Program-made: the position numbers and the translations under genes
The notes under the pieces: generated by a model
What the model saw: only the letters and a program-made list of their open reading frames with translations
Database searches by the model: none
What the model was told of the DNA's origin: nothing
DNA from: Candidatus Omnitrophota bacterium
GTDB taxonomy: Bacteria; Omnitrophota; Gorgyraeia; Zapsychrales; Zapsychraceae
Assembly: GCA_020430005.1 (NCBI GenBank)
Contig: JAGQKQ010000049.1
Location: 1-10,661, forward strand
Length of the DNA: 10,661 bases
Reading direction: 5' to 3'
Shown: positions 1 through 7,035 of the stretch, one piece after another
How the letters are laid out: each line of letters starts with the position of its first letter
Position numbering within the stretch: position 1 is the stretch's first letter

Positions 1-81
1 TAGTATATTTAAAGTATATATTATTATAGTTAAGAATGCAATGCAACCATAACTTGTTTATTTACAGTATTTTGAAAAATA

Positions 82-109
82 TTAACAAATTCCGTAAATA
101 AGGTATAAT
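82..109 (+). promoter_or_regulatory. Sigma-70-type promoter for the methyltransferase-protease pair
   Basis: The hexamer TTAACA (82-87, one mismatch to TTGACA) is followed by a 16-bp spacer and a perfect TATAAT (104-109). Transcription would begin near 116, leaving a leader of about 50 nt before the ATG at 166. The surrounding 165 bp is very AT-rich and contains no convincing gene. This is seen from consensus matching only; the start site is inferred. Confidence 0.55.
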
Positions 110-120
110 AACGCGTTATT
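107..120. promoter_or_regulatory. 14-bp perfect palindrome over the -10/start region, operator-like
   Basis: AATAACGCGTTATT is a perfect 14-bp inverted repeat that overlaps the last three bases of the -10 box and spans the predicted start of transcription. A dimeric repressor bound here would block the promoter. The palindrome is seen directly; its role as an operator is inference, and no regulator for it can be named. Confidence 0.4.
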
Positions 121-165
121 TGGGAAAACGCTTGCTTAAGCCGTAGACGGAAACACACTAATTTC

Positions 166-1110
166 ATGAATACTTTACCCGAAAAATTCCTGGAACGTCT
201 TGCTAAAATTGTTCCGGAAGAAAATCTGCCGAAGGTTTTACAAACCTTTTCTAAGAAGGAACAGTTTGCCTTGCGTCTTAACGCGATCAAGATGAAGGAA
301 AAAGAAGGTTTTTTGAAAGAACTCACGAAACGGAATTTGGTCTATGCTCCTGTAACGTGGTTTCCCAAGGCTTACATTCTTTCTATGAAAGATAAAACAA
401 TCGTAACTTCTATGCCGGAGCTCCATGAGGGAAAGATTTATATTCAGAGTCTGTCCAGTATGTTTGTGGCCTGGACACTTGAGCCTCAAGCCGGCGAACG
501 GATTCTGGATTTGTGCGCGGCTCCGGGAAGCAAAACAACACAAATGGCGGATATGATGGAGCATAAAGGACATATCATAGCCGTTGAACATGTACGTAAT
601 CGTCTTTATAAACTAAGGAGTGTGCTTGATCTTCTGGGTGTTGGCATTGTTGATATGAAGCTTATCGACGGACGGCGTTACCGCTGTGAAGGTGAGCTTT
701 TTGATAAAGTGCTTGTAGATGCGCCATGCAGTTCGGAAGGCCGTTTTGACGTTACGGATAAAAAAACATTTCGTTACTGGAGTCCCCGTAAAATTAGAGA
801 AATGGTACGAAAGCAAAAAGGATTGATTCTCAATGCCGGGCGCTGTTTAAAAGATGAAGGTGTATTAGTTTATTCAACATGTACATTTGCGCCGGAGGAA
901 AACGAGGGAGTGATTAACTGGTTTTTGAGAAAGACTGGTGGTATGTTTGTGCTGAAAGATATCAGTACCACAGGTGTTGACACATATCCTCCTGTTTTAG
1001 AATGGATGGATAATACGTATAATCCTGATATTCAGAAATGTGTTAGAATACTCCCGACGGAAAACATGGATGGATTTTTTGTGGCAAAATTAAGAAAAGT
1101 TAAAGGATAA
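166..1110 (+). CDS. NOL1/NOP2/Sun-family RNA cytosine-C5 methyltransferase (RsmB/RsmF-like)
   Basis: A SAM-dependent enzyme that methylates carbon 5 of cytosine in rRNA or tRNA, acting in the cytoplasm. The 314-residue protein has the family layout: an N-terminal RsmF-like substrate domain (about 1-95), the YIQSLSSM segment (92-99), SAM-binding motif I DLCAAPGSKTTQ (115-126), motif IV DAPCSSEG (185-192) with Cys188, and motif VI STCT (237-240) with Cys239. In this family the motif VI cysteine attacks C6 of the base and the motif IV cysteine releases the product. There is no long C-terminal PUA extension as in E. coli RsmF, so the length is nearer to archaeal and NSUN-type enzymes. The target base cannot be read from the sequence. 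The start at 166 has a weak ribosome site (CGGA about 15 bp upstream), but homology begins right after it. It lies 7 bp upstream of the protease gene, likely in the same transcript. Confidence 0.88.
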   Translation: MNTLPEKFLERLAKIVPEENLPKVLQTFSKKEQFALRLNAIKMKEKEGFLKELTKRNLVYAPVTWFPKAYILSMKDKTIVTSMPELHEGKIYIQSLSSMFVAWTLEPQAGERILDLCAAPGSKTTQMADMMEHKGHIIAVEHVRNRLYKLRSVLDLLGVGIVDMKLIDGRRYRCEGELFDKVLVDAPCSSEGRFDVTDKKTFRYWSPRKIREMVRKQKGLILNAGRCLKDEGVLVYSTCTFAPEENEGVINWFLRKTGGMFVLKDISTTGVDTYPPVLEWMDNTYNPDIQKCVRILPTENMDGFFVAKLRKVKG

Positions 1111-1117
1111 AATTGAA

Positions 1118-2506
1118 ATGATTTATTTATTGCTGGGATTGTTGGTTATCTTTTTTTGTCTGGATGGACTCAATTTTTCCCGCTATAACGCCGCTTTAAC
1201 CAGAAAAGTTTTTCATTTAGAAAAAATCATTTTCTTGACCTTTTTTCTTTCGGCCATTTTAATTCTTTGTTCCCCAAGCCAGCAATGGAAGGCACTGGCG
1301 CAATTTACATTCTTTTATACGGCCACATTTTATTTCATCCGCCGCCGGCGTCTTTTAAAATTACTTCTCTCCGAGCTGGATACTGTTAGCGAAGAGGAAT
1401 ATAAGGCTGGCGTCGAGAAGCAAATGTTGCGTAAACAAAAGATGCTGATTGTTGCCGGCGCGATGGGAGTAATTTATTACTGGTTTTATGGCATGTGTGT
1501 ATTGTCGTCTTTAACCGTTGTTGTTTTTCGTTTGATGGGTTTGGGAGATTACGAATTGTTGGAAATGGTGTTAATGACATTTGTGTCGTCCGGATTCGTG
1601 TTTTATCTTATTTATCGTGTTTCTCCCACACTTTCAAAGCAAGGATTTGCCGACAGTATAAGGTTGGTCTATCCCGAAAATTCGGCGCACAAAGTTTTTA
1701 TTATTCCGGCCTTACTGGGAGTAGTTTTTGCGGCGTGTTCGGCTTATATGATGATTAATCGGGTTGCGCCTCCACAGACGCCTCTTTCGGAGGTTTTGGG
1801 AGAAAATCCGTCGGCCATAGTTGTTATTTTTTTACTTTTCCTTGCTGTTATTGTGGCGCCTTTTATTGAGGAAGTTGTCTTTCGTGGTTATTTCTTCCGT
1901 GTCTTCCGGCAATTTATGGGGAAGATGCCGGTCATTCTTATTATCGGATTAACGTTCGCACTGCTTCACGTCCCGCAATACTGGGGAGACTGGCTGGCGA
2001 TCGGAATGGTGACGCTGTTAGGACTGGTTTTAACATTCTTGCGGGAATGGAGTGGATCAACGATAGCCAGTGTTGTCACACACTATGTCTACAATGCCGG
2101 CGTGACCATTATTCCGGTCATTTATTTAATGACATCTAATCCTGCATATTTTGATTATCAGGCCTATTCTCAGGAGTACGACACTCCGAAGAAAGAACGG
2201 CTTTTATTGGAAAGTATCAAAACACAACCGGATTTTGCGGAAGCCTATAATGAGCTGGCCAGGCTTTACGCGCATGAAGATATGAAACTGGAAGACGGCT
2301 TGAGTCTTATTAATCAGGCCTTGTCATATTATCCTGAAAAGACAGATTTTCTGGATACTAAAGCGGAAATACTTTATCATTTGAACCGCTATGAAGAATC
2401 GGTTCTTATCCGCCGGGAAATTCTTAACAAGAAAAATTTATCGGAAAAGAAAAAAGATTATATTGAACGAAAAATAAAAGAGACCGAACAGGCACTTTCC
2501 AATTAG
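1118..2506 (+). CDS. CPBP-family intramembrane metalloprotease with C-terminal TPR-like region
   Basis: A multi-pass membrane protein of 462 residues. Hydrophobic segments fall near 2-15, 36-51, 62-75, 110-135, 150-168, 193-213, 233-250, 270-285, 293-308 and 328-340. The CPBP (CAAX protease and bacteriocin-processing, Rce1-like) signature is complete: EEVVFR (Glu251, Glu252, Arg256), FALLH (His284) and HYVYN (His322, Asn326), the expected metal/catalytic residues. After the membrane core, residues 356-455 are soluble and helical, with TPR-like spacing (AEAYNELARLY, DGLSLINQALSYYP, TKAEILYHLNRYEES). AAGGA lies 10 nt before the ATG. Family members process prenylated proteins or peptides, or act in bacteriocin immunity; the substrate here is unknown. 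The TPR tail suggests a protein partner on the cytoplasmic side, which is inference. Its stop overlaps that of the convergent gene. Confidence 0.87.
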   Translation: MIYLLLGLLVIFFCLDGLNFSRYNAALTRKVFHLEKIIFLTFFLSAILILCSPSQQWKALAQFTFFYTATFYFIRRRRLLKLLLSELDTVSEEEYKAGVEKQMLRKQKMLIVAGAMGVIYYWFYGMCVLSSLTVVVFRLMGLGDYELLEMVLMTFVSSGFVFYLIYRVSPTLSKQGFADSIRLVYPENSAHKVFIIPALLGVVFAACSAYMMINRVAPPQTPLSEVLGENPSAIVVIFLLFLAVIVAPFIEEVVFRGYFFRVFRQFMGKMPVILIIGLTFALLHVPQYWGDWLAIGMVTLLGLVLTFLREWSGSTIASVVTHYVYNAGVTIIPVIYLMTSNPAYFDYQAYSQEYDTPKKERLLLESIKTQPDFAEAYNELARLYAHEDMKLEDGLSLINQALSYYPEKTDFLDTKAEILYHLNRYEESVLIRREILNKKNLSEKKKDYIERKIKETEQALSN

Positions 2507-2883
2507 CCTGTATTTTGTGGCGAGCGCGTTTGTTTATAGAGGATAAGTTTACATTTACATTCTTTGCCGCGCTGACAAGGGCCTTCAGGCGTGTTGGGCA
2601 GTCCGGCCTGCATCCAATCGGCAATATCCATTTCCGGCCAGATTGTACGCTCCAGACATTCATCGGAAACATCTTCTTCATCCAGAACAACCCATTTATA
2701 AAGCTCTACGGGATAACGGGTTTGATGTGTGTGAAAACCGCAGCTTTTTATCGCCGTTTCAAAACCGTGGCGGATTGTTTGGACAATATCCTGCCAGTTC
2801 TGGCCTTTCAGTAACATCCAGATCAGCCAACCTGAAACACCGATAATTAAAAGACGAACGAAAATGTAGAAAAAGACAACCAT
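2503..2883 (-). CDS. Small membrane-anchored protein with five cysteines, unknown function
   Basis: I do not recognise the family. The 126-residue protein has one N-terminal hydrophobic segment (about 2-25) with no clear cleavage site, so it is probably a single-pass anchor. A soluble domain follows, with cysteines at 48, 76, 103, 109 and 111 and histidines at 51 and 53. The CxxxxxCxC cluster near the end, the paired histidines and many aromatic and acidic residues would suit metal binding, but this is inference. I chose the ATG at 2883 over the in-frame ATG at 2931 because GAGGA (2891-2895 on this strand) lies 7 nt before it and the hydrophobic segment starts immediately. It is the only minus-strand gene. 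It ends in a TTAG shared with the protease gene (TAA here, TAG there), so no terminator fits between them. Codon-like composition, promoter and ribosome site support a real gene over the opposing short frames. Confidence 0.68.
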   Translation of the reverse strand: MVVFFYIFVRLLIIGVSGWLIWMLLKGQNWQDIVQTIRHGFETAIKSCGFHTHQTRYPVELYKWVVLDEEDVSDECLERTIWPEMDIADWMQAGLPNTPEGPCQRGKECKCKLILYKQTRSPQNTG

Positions 2884-2902
2884 AGTAGTATCCTCATTTT
2901 TA

Positions 2903-2931
2903 GGTATAACAGATAAGCCAAAGCCCGTCAA
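2903..2931 (-). promoter_or_regulatory. Minus-strand promoter for the small membrane protein
   Basis: Read on the minus strand, TTGACG (2931-2926) is followed by 17 bp and TATACC (2908-2903). Transcription would start near 2896, just before the GAGGA ribosome site, giving a very short leader of about 13 nt. This placement is one more reason to start the protein at 2883 and not at 2931. It is a consensus match only. Confidence 0.4.
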
Positions 2932-2954
2932 GATGTTGTGCGGCTATAAAGGCC

Positions 2955-2983
2955 TTGACAGTCAGGGCGAAATATATCAGAAT
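2955..2983 (+). promoter_or_regulatory. Promoter candidate for the merR-secretin-amidase-murI-que run
   Basis: A perfect TTGACA (2955-2960) with a 17-bp spacer precedes CAGAAT (2978-2983, four of six to TATAAT). Transcription would start near 2990, giving a leader of about 100 nt before the ATG at 3090. That leader contains the imperfect dyad at 3023-3048. This is the best match in the divergent region, but the -10 is weak. Confidence 0.4.
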
Positions 2984-3022
2984 AGGACAATCCTTTTACT
3001 ATCCACTTAGAGAGTGAAGTAA

Positions 3023-3048
3023 CTTGTTTATTCTTAGAATATTACAAG
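3023..3048. promoter_or_regulatory. Imperfect 26-bp dyad, candidate operator for the MerR-type regulator
   Basis: Arms CTTGT (3023-3027) and ACAAG (3044-3048) enclose an inner palindrome TATTCT/AGAATA (3029-3034 and 3036-3041) around one central base. The dyad lies 42 bp before the merR-like start codon. It contains TAGAAT (3035-3040), a five-of-six match to a -10 box with no good -35 at normal spacing, which is what a MerR-activated promoter might look like. The symmetry is seen directly; its function is inferred. Confidence 0.33.
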
Positions 3049-3089
3049 AAATGGGGGATTGCCCAAGGCAGTCAAGATAACAGGAAATT

Positions 3090-3341
3090 ATGCGAAATAT
3101 CTATCTTTTAAAAGATCTGGCAAAAATCAGCGGGTATTCCACACACGCCCTGAAATTTTATTTACGGTTGGGGCTTCTGAAGGAAATTGGACGTTCTCCG
3201 GAAACAAAATTTCGGTATTTTGATGATACGTCGTATGAGCGTTTAAAGAAAATACGCGATCTACAGAAACAGGATTTTACTTTGAAAGAAATACGAAATG
3301 TTTTGAATAAAGAAAGTGAGCAAAAAGTCTCATGCCAATAA
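3090..3341 (+). CDS. Short MerR-type HTH transcriptional regulator
   Basis: An 83-residue DNA-binding protein that is almost only the MerR winged helix-turn-helix. YLLKDLAKISGYSTHALKFYLRLGLL (about 5-30) gives the two helices and FRYFDDTSYERLKKIRDLQ (about 41-59) the wing and third helix. FTLKEIRNVLNK (63-74) starts the usual linker helix. Full-length MerR proteins (about 120-280 residues) continue with a dimerisation coiled coil and an effector domain; both are missing, so no metal or ligand site is visible. AGGA lies 4 nt before the ATG. The stop overlaps the secretin start by 10 bp, indicating translational coupling. It probably controls the downstream envelope genes, perhaps through the dyad at 3023-3048; that link is inference. 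The MlrA/CarA-like and HspR-like subgroups cannot be told apart here. Confidence 0.8.
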   Translation: MRNIYLLKDLAKISGYSTHALKFYLRLGLLKEIGRSPETKFRYFDDTSYERLKKIRDLQKQDFTLKEIRNVLNKESEQKVSCQ

Positions 3342-4774
3342 AAATAAAACCAATTATTTTAGTTTTGACATTGCATATTCTTCTGACTTCGTGGGGATTT
3401 GCCCAGAGTGAGATGGATAAAACAGGCCAGCCGGCTTATGATATGATGGAAAGGAAGAGTTTAAGTTCCAATAGTATCCTCAATAATCTGCAGTTTGCCG
3501 GTGCTGATATCAATGTGGTTTTGGAAGAAATTACGGCTAAGACCGGAGTTGTTTTTATTCCCGATGATGATATTAGCGGCGAAGTAACGGTTTATTTAAA
3601 CGACATTTATGTGGAAGACGCGTTAAGAATTATTCTGGACTCCATTGATCTGGCTTATAAAGAAGAGCCGGAAGGTATTCGTGTCATGACCGCGAAAAAT
3701 TTCAAGTTGCGTTATGGCTATGCGTTTAACCAGTTAATCCATACCAAGATTATTCCTCTGTTGCATGCCGATCTCGACGATACCGTAATAAAACTGCAAG
3801 AAGTAAAGAGCTCCATTGGAAAAATACTTCACAATAACGAAACCAATACCATTATCCTTATGGATTCTCCAAATAAACTGCAAGAGATGGTCAATATCAT
3901 CCAGCAAATTGATTTGCCTATTGATACAAAGGTTTTTACACTTCACCATATTCGTGCTGTTGATATTGAAGATGATATTCAAAAAATGCTGACACCCAAG
4001 GACGGGATTATGTCGATTGATGCCGACAAGAATGAAATCGTGGTTACGGATACCTTAACGAATATTACGGAAATTGAGAATATGATTGAGCGTATCGACC
4101 AGAAGGAACGGAATGTTTTAATAAAAACAAAAATTATCAACATTACACTAAATGACGAATACCTGGATGGTGTTGATTGGGAGGGGATTGTTTCCAATTA
4201 CGTTAGAATTGATCTTGAAGATTCTCAAGAGCCGGATGAGGGCCAAACAAACCAGTTAAGTGTGGGATCTTTATCGAAAGAAGACCTGGAGGTTTTGTTT
4301 GACGCGCTGGATACGGTTGGGACCATTAATACATCATCAGAGGCAAAAATTGAAACCAAGGTGGAGAAAACTGTCCAGTTGCCGGTTAAGTCAACGGAAA
4401 TTATCTCTACAGCTAATATTGATGAAGATGAAACGGCTTTGGAATGGGATGAGGAATTAAAGTTTAATGTGAGCGTGCGTTATCTTGACGATCAAATAGT
4501 TCAGGTCAAAATAAAGCCGCGAATTATCAGTGCCTATGAAGAATCAAATAACGGCGGAACAAACGGCATGAGCGAAGCCGTTATAAAGATGGAGAAGAAT
4601 TCAACGGTTGTTGTCGGGGGAATTTTTAAAGAAGTCATTGTTGAGGCTACGCGCAAGATTCCTCTCTTAGGGGACTTGCCGATTGTCGGGTTTGTTTTTC
4701 GGAATGAAAAGGAGCGCTTGTTAAAAACAGAAGTGATCATTTTTATAACACCGGAAATCAGTGAAGACAATTAA
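3332..4774 (+). CDS. Compact secretin (GspD/PilQ-type outer-membrane channel)
   Basis: A 480-residue protein that would form a ring-shaped channel in the outer membrane for type II secretion, type IV pili or a related system. A Sec signal peptide ends near residue 24 (hydrophobic 8-22, then FAQ). An STN-like N0 domain covers about 45-120, followed by two N1/secretin_N-like modules (about 135-195 and 198-257) and the C-terminal secretin domain (about 262-477). The signature is clear: VVVGGIFKE (426-434), KIPLLGDLPIVGFVFRN (442-458) and TEVIIFITPEI (466-476). The protein is shorter than GspD (about 650) and has no TonB- or AMIN-type extension. The stretch where most secretins carry the SxPRILTLDNQEA-like gate motif is divergent (about 330-355). 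It overlaps the regulator by 10 bp and lies 2 bp from the amidase. No ATPase, pilin or inner-membrane partner is in the window. Confidence 0.85.
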   Translation: MPIKIKPIILVLTLHILLTSWGFAQSEMDKTGQPAYDMMERKSLSSNSILNNLQFAGADINVVLEEITAKTGVVFIPDDDISGEVTVYLNDIYVEDALRIILDSIDLAYKEEPEGIRVMTAKNFKLRYGYAFNQLIHTKIIPLLHADLDDTVIKLQEVKSSIGKILHNNETNTIILMDSPNKLQEMVNIIQQIDLPIDTKVFTLHHIRAVDIEDDIQKMLTPKDGIMSIDADKNEIVVTDTLTNITEIENMIERIDQKERNVLIKTKIINITLNDEYLDGVDWEGIVSNYVRIDLEDSQEPDEGQTNQLSVGSLSKEDLEVLFDALDTVGTINTSSEAKIETKVEKTVQLPVKSTEIISTANIDEDETALEWDEELKFNVSVRYLDDQIVQVKIKPRIISAYEESNNGGTNGMSEAVIKMEKNSTVVVGGIFKEVIVEATRKIPLLGDLPIVGFVFRNEKERLLKTEVIIFITPEISEDN

Positions 4775-4776
4775 TT

Positions 4777-5844
4777 ATGAAGTTTGTTAAACTTTCATTT
4801 TTGCTTTTTCTTCTTGTCCTTTCAGGATGTAAAACAACAATGCCTGACGATATTATTTTAATTCCCGAAAGAATATATTTAAAAGATCTTTGTCAACAGA
4901 ATAACATCAGCTGGCAGTGGGATAGCGTCTCACAGGTGGTAACACTGGATATCGACGGTGTTTCTGTAAAGGGACTTGTTGGTAGTGAAGTGGTTTTAAT
5001 GGGAGGCCATAAGGTTTCTTTAAGCGAGGCGATTCAAACCGAAAATAGTACCGTTACGGTTCCCCAGGATTTTAAGAGCAGGATTATCGATAAAATCCGT
5101 GAGCAGCCGGTGGCGACATTTAAATCTGTTAAGAAACCGTTAGCCGCTCAAAAATATCCACCGCTTCAAAAGGTTCGCGAAATCGTGATTGACGCCGGTC
5201 ATGGGGGGAAAGATCCCGGAGCGATCGGTCTCGACGGGATCCAGGAAAAAGACATTGTCCTTGATATCGCTAAGCGTCTTGAAAAGATCTTAACACAGCG
5301 GGGATTTAAAGTGATTATGACGCGGAAAGATGATGAGTTTATTTCTTTGCAGGAGCGGACGGAAGTAGCCAGCAAATCTGAAGCAGATCTTTTTGTCAGT
5401 ATTCATGCGAATTCTTCTCCTGCGAGAGGAGCGGACGGTATTGAGGTTTTTTCTTTGAAAGATTTGGATTCGATGGATCGTGATGAAGAACAACGGCGTC
5501 TGAACGAAGAACATTATTTTCACCGGATGAGTATGGAGCAACAGGATGATAATTTAAAAACAATCCTTTCGGATATGCTTTATACAAATAAACAAGCGGA
5601 ATCTTCTACGCTGGCCAACTTAATTGTGGAAGAATCGGCCAATTCTGTTAAGGCCCGTAATCGTGGGGCCAAGGATGCCAGATTTTTTGTTCTTAGGAAT
5701 ACATTAATTCCGTCGGTTTTGGTGGAGGTAGGTTTTGTCACCAATCCGCATGAAGGAAAACTTCTTGATACAATATCTTACCGGCAGAAGTTAGCGTATG
5801 CGATTGCAAAAGGGATCATGAATTATGCCGACGGCGAATACTAA
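4777..5844 (+). CDS. Lipoprotein N-acetylmuramoyl-L-alanine amidase (Amidase_3, AmiC-like)
   Basis: A zinc hydrolase that cuts the amide bond between N-acetylmuramic acid and L-alanine of peptidoglycan, acting outside the inner membrane. Residues 1-18 form a lipoprotein signal with lipobox LSGC (Cys18). Residues 25-95 resemble the copper-amine-oxidase N-terminal-like domain often found beside cell-wall enzymes. The catalytic domain spans about 135-351, with the expected ligands His142 (DAGHGG), Glu157 (GIQEKDI) and His210 (SIHANS) and catalytic Glu317 (LVEVGF). A charged helical insertion (about 226-290) sits where AmiA/B/C carry an autoinhibitory helix relieved by activators such as EnvC or NlpD, so activation by a partner is plausible but inferred. 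The gene starts 2 bp after the secretin and overlaps murI by 20 bp. Being next to a secretin, it may open the wall for channel assembly or serve in division; the sequence does not decide. Confidence 0.9.
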   Translation: MKFVKLSFLLFLLVLSGCKTTMPDDIILIPERIYLKDLCQQNNISWQWDSVSQVVTLDIDGVSVKGLVGSEVVLMGGHKVSLSEAIQTENSTVTVPQDFKSRIIDKIREQPVATFKSVKKPLAAQKYPPLQKVREIVIDAGHGGKDPGAIGLDGIQEKDIVLDIAKRLEKILTQRGFKVIMTRKDDEFISLQERTEVASKSEADLFVSIHANSSPARGADGIEVFSLKDLDSMDRDEEQRRLNEEHYFHRMSMEQQDDNLKTILSDMLYTNKQAESSTLANLIVEESANSVKARNRGAKDARFFVLRNTLIPSVLVEVGFVTNPHEGKLLDTISYRQKLAYAIAKGIMNYADGEY

Positions 5845-6637
5845 AGCGGCGATTGGAGTCTTTGATTCGGGTTTGGGAGGTCTCACCGTTGTTAAAGAAT
5901 TAACACGCCATTTGCCCCACGAAAACATTGTTTATTTTGGCGATACCGCGCGCGTTCCTTACGGAACAAAGTCCAAAGAAGCCATCATTCAGTTTTCTAT
6001 TGAAAATACCGAGGCCCTTCTGGAGCATAATGTCAAAATGGTCGTTGTCGCGTGTAACTCTTCATCCAGTTACGCGATTGATCGCTTAAAGAAAAAATTT
6101 TCTGTCCCGATTCTTGGTGTTATTGTTCCCGGAGCAAAAAAAGCGGCGGCAACCTCACGCTGCAAAAAGATAGGGGTTATCGCAACAGCGGCAACGATTA
6201 ACAGCGGCCGTTATACCGCGGCGGTTAAGAAGTTCTGCCGGGACGCCAAGGTTTATGGAAAGGCGTGTCCTTTGTTTGTGCCATTGGTGGAAGAGGGATG
6301 GCTGGATAACAAAATCACATCGGATATCGCAGAGACGTATTTAAAAGATTTAAAAAAGTCGGGTATTGATACATTGATTCTGGGCTGCACGCATTATCCG
6401 CTTTTAAAAACGACGCTTCAGCAGGTGATGGGACAAAAAGTGTTTCTAGTGGATTCGGCGTATGAAGTGGCCCGAGAAGTGGAAAGTATTTTAAAGAAGA
6501 ATCATTTATTGCGAATGTCATCAGTAAAAGGAAAAACAACGTTTATTGTCAGTGATAAACCTCAGGCCTTTGAGGTGATCGCGAAGAAATTTTTAGGATA
6601 TACAATTAAAGCCAAAGTGAGAGGACATTATGTTTGA
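5825..6637 (+). CDS. murI: Glutamate racemase
   Basis: Interconverts L- and D-glutamate without cofactor, supplying D-Glu for the MurD step of peptidoglycan synthesis in the cytoplasm. The 270-residue length is normal. Visible motifs are GVFDSGLGGLTV (11-22, with Asp14 and Ser15), YFGDTARVPYG (37-47), the first catalytic cysteine in VVACNSSSS (Cys77) and the second in LGCTHYPLL (Cys188, with His190). The usual ACNTAS reads ACNSSS, a conservative Thr-to-Ser change. The gene starts 20 bp inside the amidase reading frame with AAGGG about 10 nt upstream, and ends 8 bp inside queD. This points to coupled translation of the wall-hydrolase, D-Glu and queD genes. RacE/MurI paralogues and aspartate racemase share the fold, but both cysteine motifs fit glutamate racemase best. 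Confidence 0.95.
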   Translation: MPTANTKAAIGVFDSGLGGLTVVKELTRHLPHENIVYFGDTARVPYGTKSKEAIIQFSIENTEALLEHNVKMVVVACNSSSSYAIDRLKKKFSVPILGVIVPGAKKAAATSRCKKIGVIATAATINSGRYTAAVKKFCRDAKVYGKACPLFVPLVEEGWLDNKITSDIAETYLKDLKKSGIDTLILGCTHYPLLKTTLQQVMGQKVFLVDSAYEVAREVESILKKNHLLRMSSVKGKTTFIVSDKPQAFEVIAKKFLGYTIKAKVRGHYV

Positions 6638-6992
6638 ACTAACGATTAAAGGGGATATTGCGTCGGCGCATTTTTTAAGAGGGTACGAAGGTAAATGCCG
6701 GAATCTTCATGGGCACACCTGGAAGGTTGAAGTATTTCTGCAAAAAGAAAGTCTTAATGAATTGGGAATGGTTGAAGATTTTGCGGTCTTGAAGAAAAAG
6801 TTTAAAGAATTTCTGGCCACGATTGACCATGTAAATTTAAATGATCTGGAATATTTTAAGGATGTTAACCCCACGGCGGAAAATATTGCCAAATATATTT
6901 ATCATGGTTTTGCTAAGGAAGTCGCTCCCCTAAAAGTTGTGAAAGCGCAGGTATGGGAATCGGATATGGCAAGTGCGGTTTATTATGAATAG
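6630..6992 (+). CDS. queD: 6-carboxy-5,6,7,8-tetrahydropterin synthase
   Basis: Converts 7,8-dihydroneopterin triphosphate to 6-carboxytetrahydropterin (CPH4), the first dedicated step of queuosine synthesis. The 120-residue protein has the PTPS/QueD pattern: zinc ligands His14 (ASAHF), His27 and His29 (NLHGHTW), catalytic Cys23 (GKCRNLHGH), a catalytic DHVNLND (Asp66, His67) and Glu110 (VWESDMA). The short CxxxHGH spacing is the QueD form, as opposed to mammalian PTPS. GAGGA lies 4 nt before the ATG, and the gene overlaps murI by 8 bp. The queC-queE-queF neighbours confirm the pathway. Its stop codon runs directly into the first heptamer repeat. A GTP cyclohydrolase must be encoded elsewhere. 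Confidence 0.94.
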   Translation: MFELTIKGDIASAHFLRGYEGKCRNLHGHTWKVEVFLQKESLNELGMVEDFAVLKKKFKEFLATIDHVNLNDLEYFKDVNPTAENIAKYIYHGFAKEVAPLKVVKAQVWESDMASAVYYE

Positions 6993-7019
6993 TTGCTCGT
7001 TGCTCGTGACTAGTCGCTC
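6992..7019 (+). repeat. Heptamer repeat, family A, left arm (four units of GTTGCTC type)
   Basis: Four consecutive 7-nt units begin at the last base of the queD stop codon: two exact GTTGCTC units, then GTGACTA and GTCGCTC. The consensus is the reverse complement of the GAGCAAC units at 7112-7139. Bases 6992-7007 are perfectly complementary to 7124-7139, so a transcript could fold with 7020-7111 as its loop. Confidence 0.85.
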
Positions 7020-7035
7020 GATGGGTCATTATAAT
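7006..7035 (+). promoter_or_regulatory. Weak promoter candidate upstream of queC
   Basis: A perfect TATAAT (7030-7035) lies 18 bp after GTGACT (7006-7011, four of six to TTGACA). The -35-like hexamer is a heptamer-repeat unit. If used, it would give queC its own start of transcription inside the inverted-repeat loop. The intergenic stretch is AT-rich, so a chance -10 match is quite possible. Confidence 0.25.

Noticed and set aside
2515..2846. Plus-strand open frames opposite the small membrane protein
   Set aside because: They lack ribosome sites and recognisable features and overlap a minus-strand frame that has promoter, ribosome site and membrane segment.
2884..2931. Earlier ATG (2931) for the minus-strand small protein
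   Set aside because: The ribosome site GAGGA and the hydrophobic anchor fit the ATG at 2883, and the predicted promoter lies inside the longer version.
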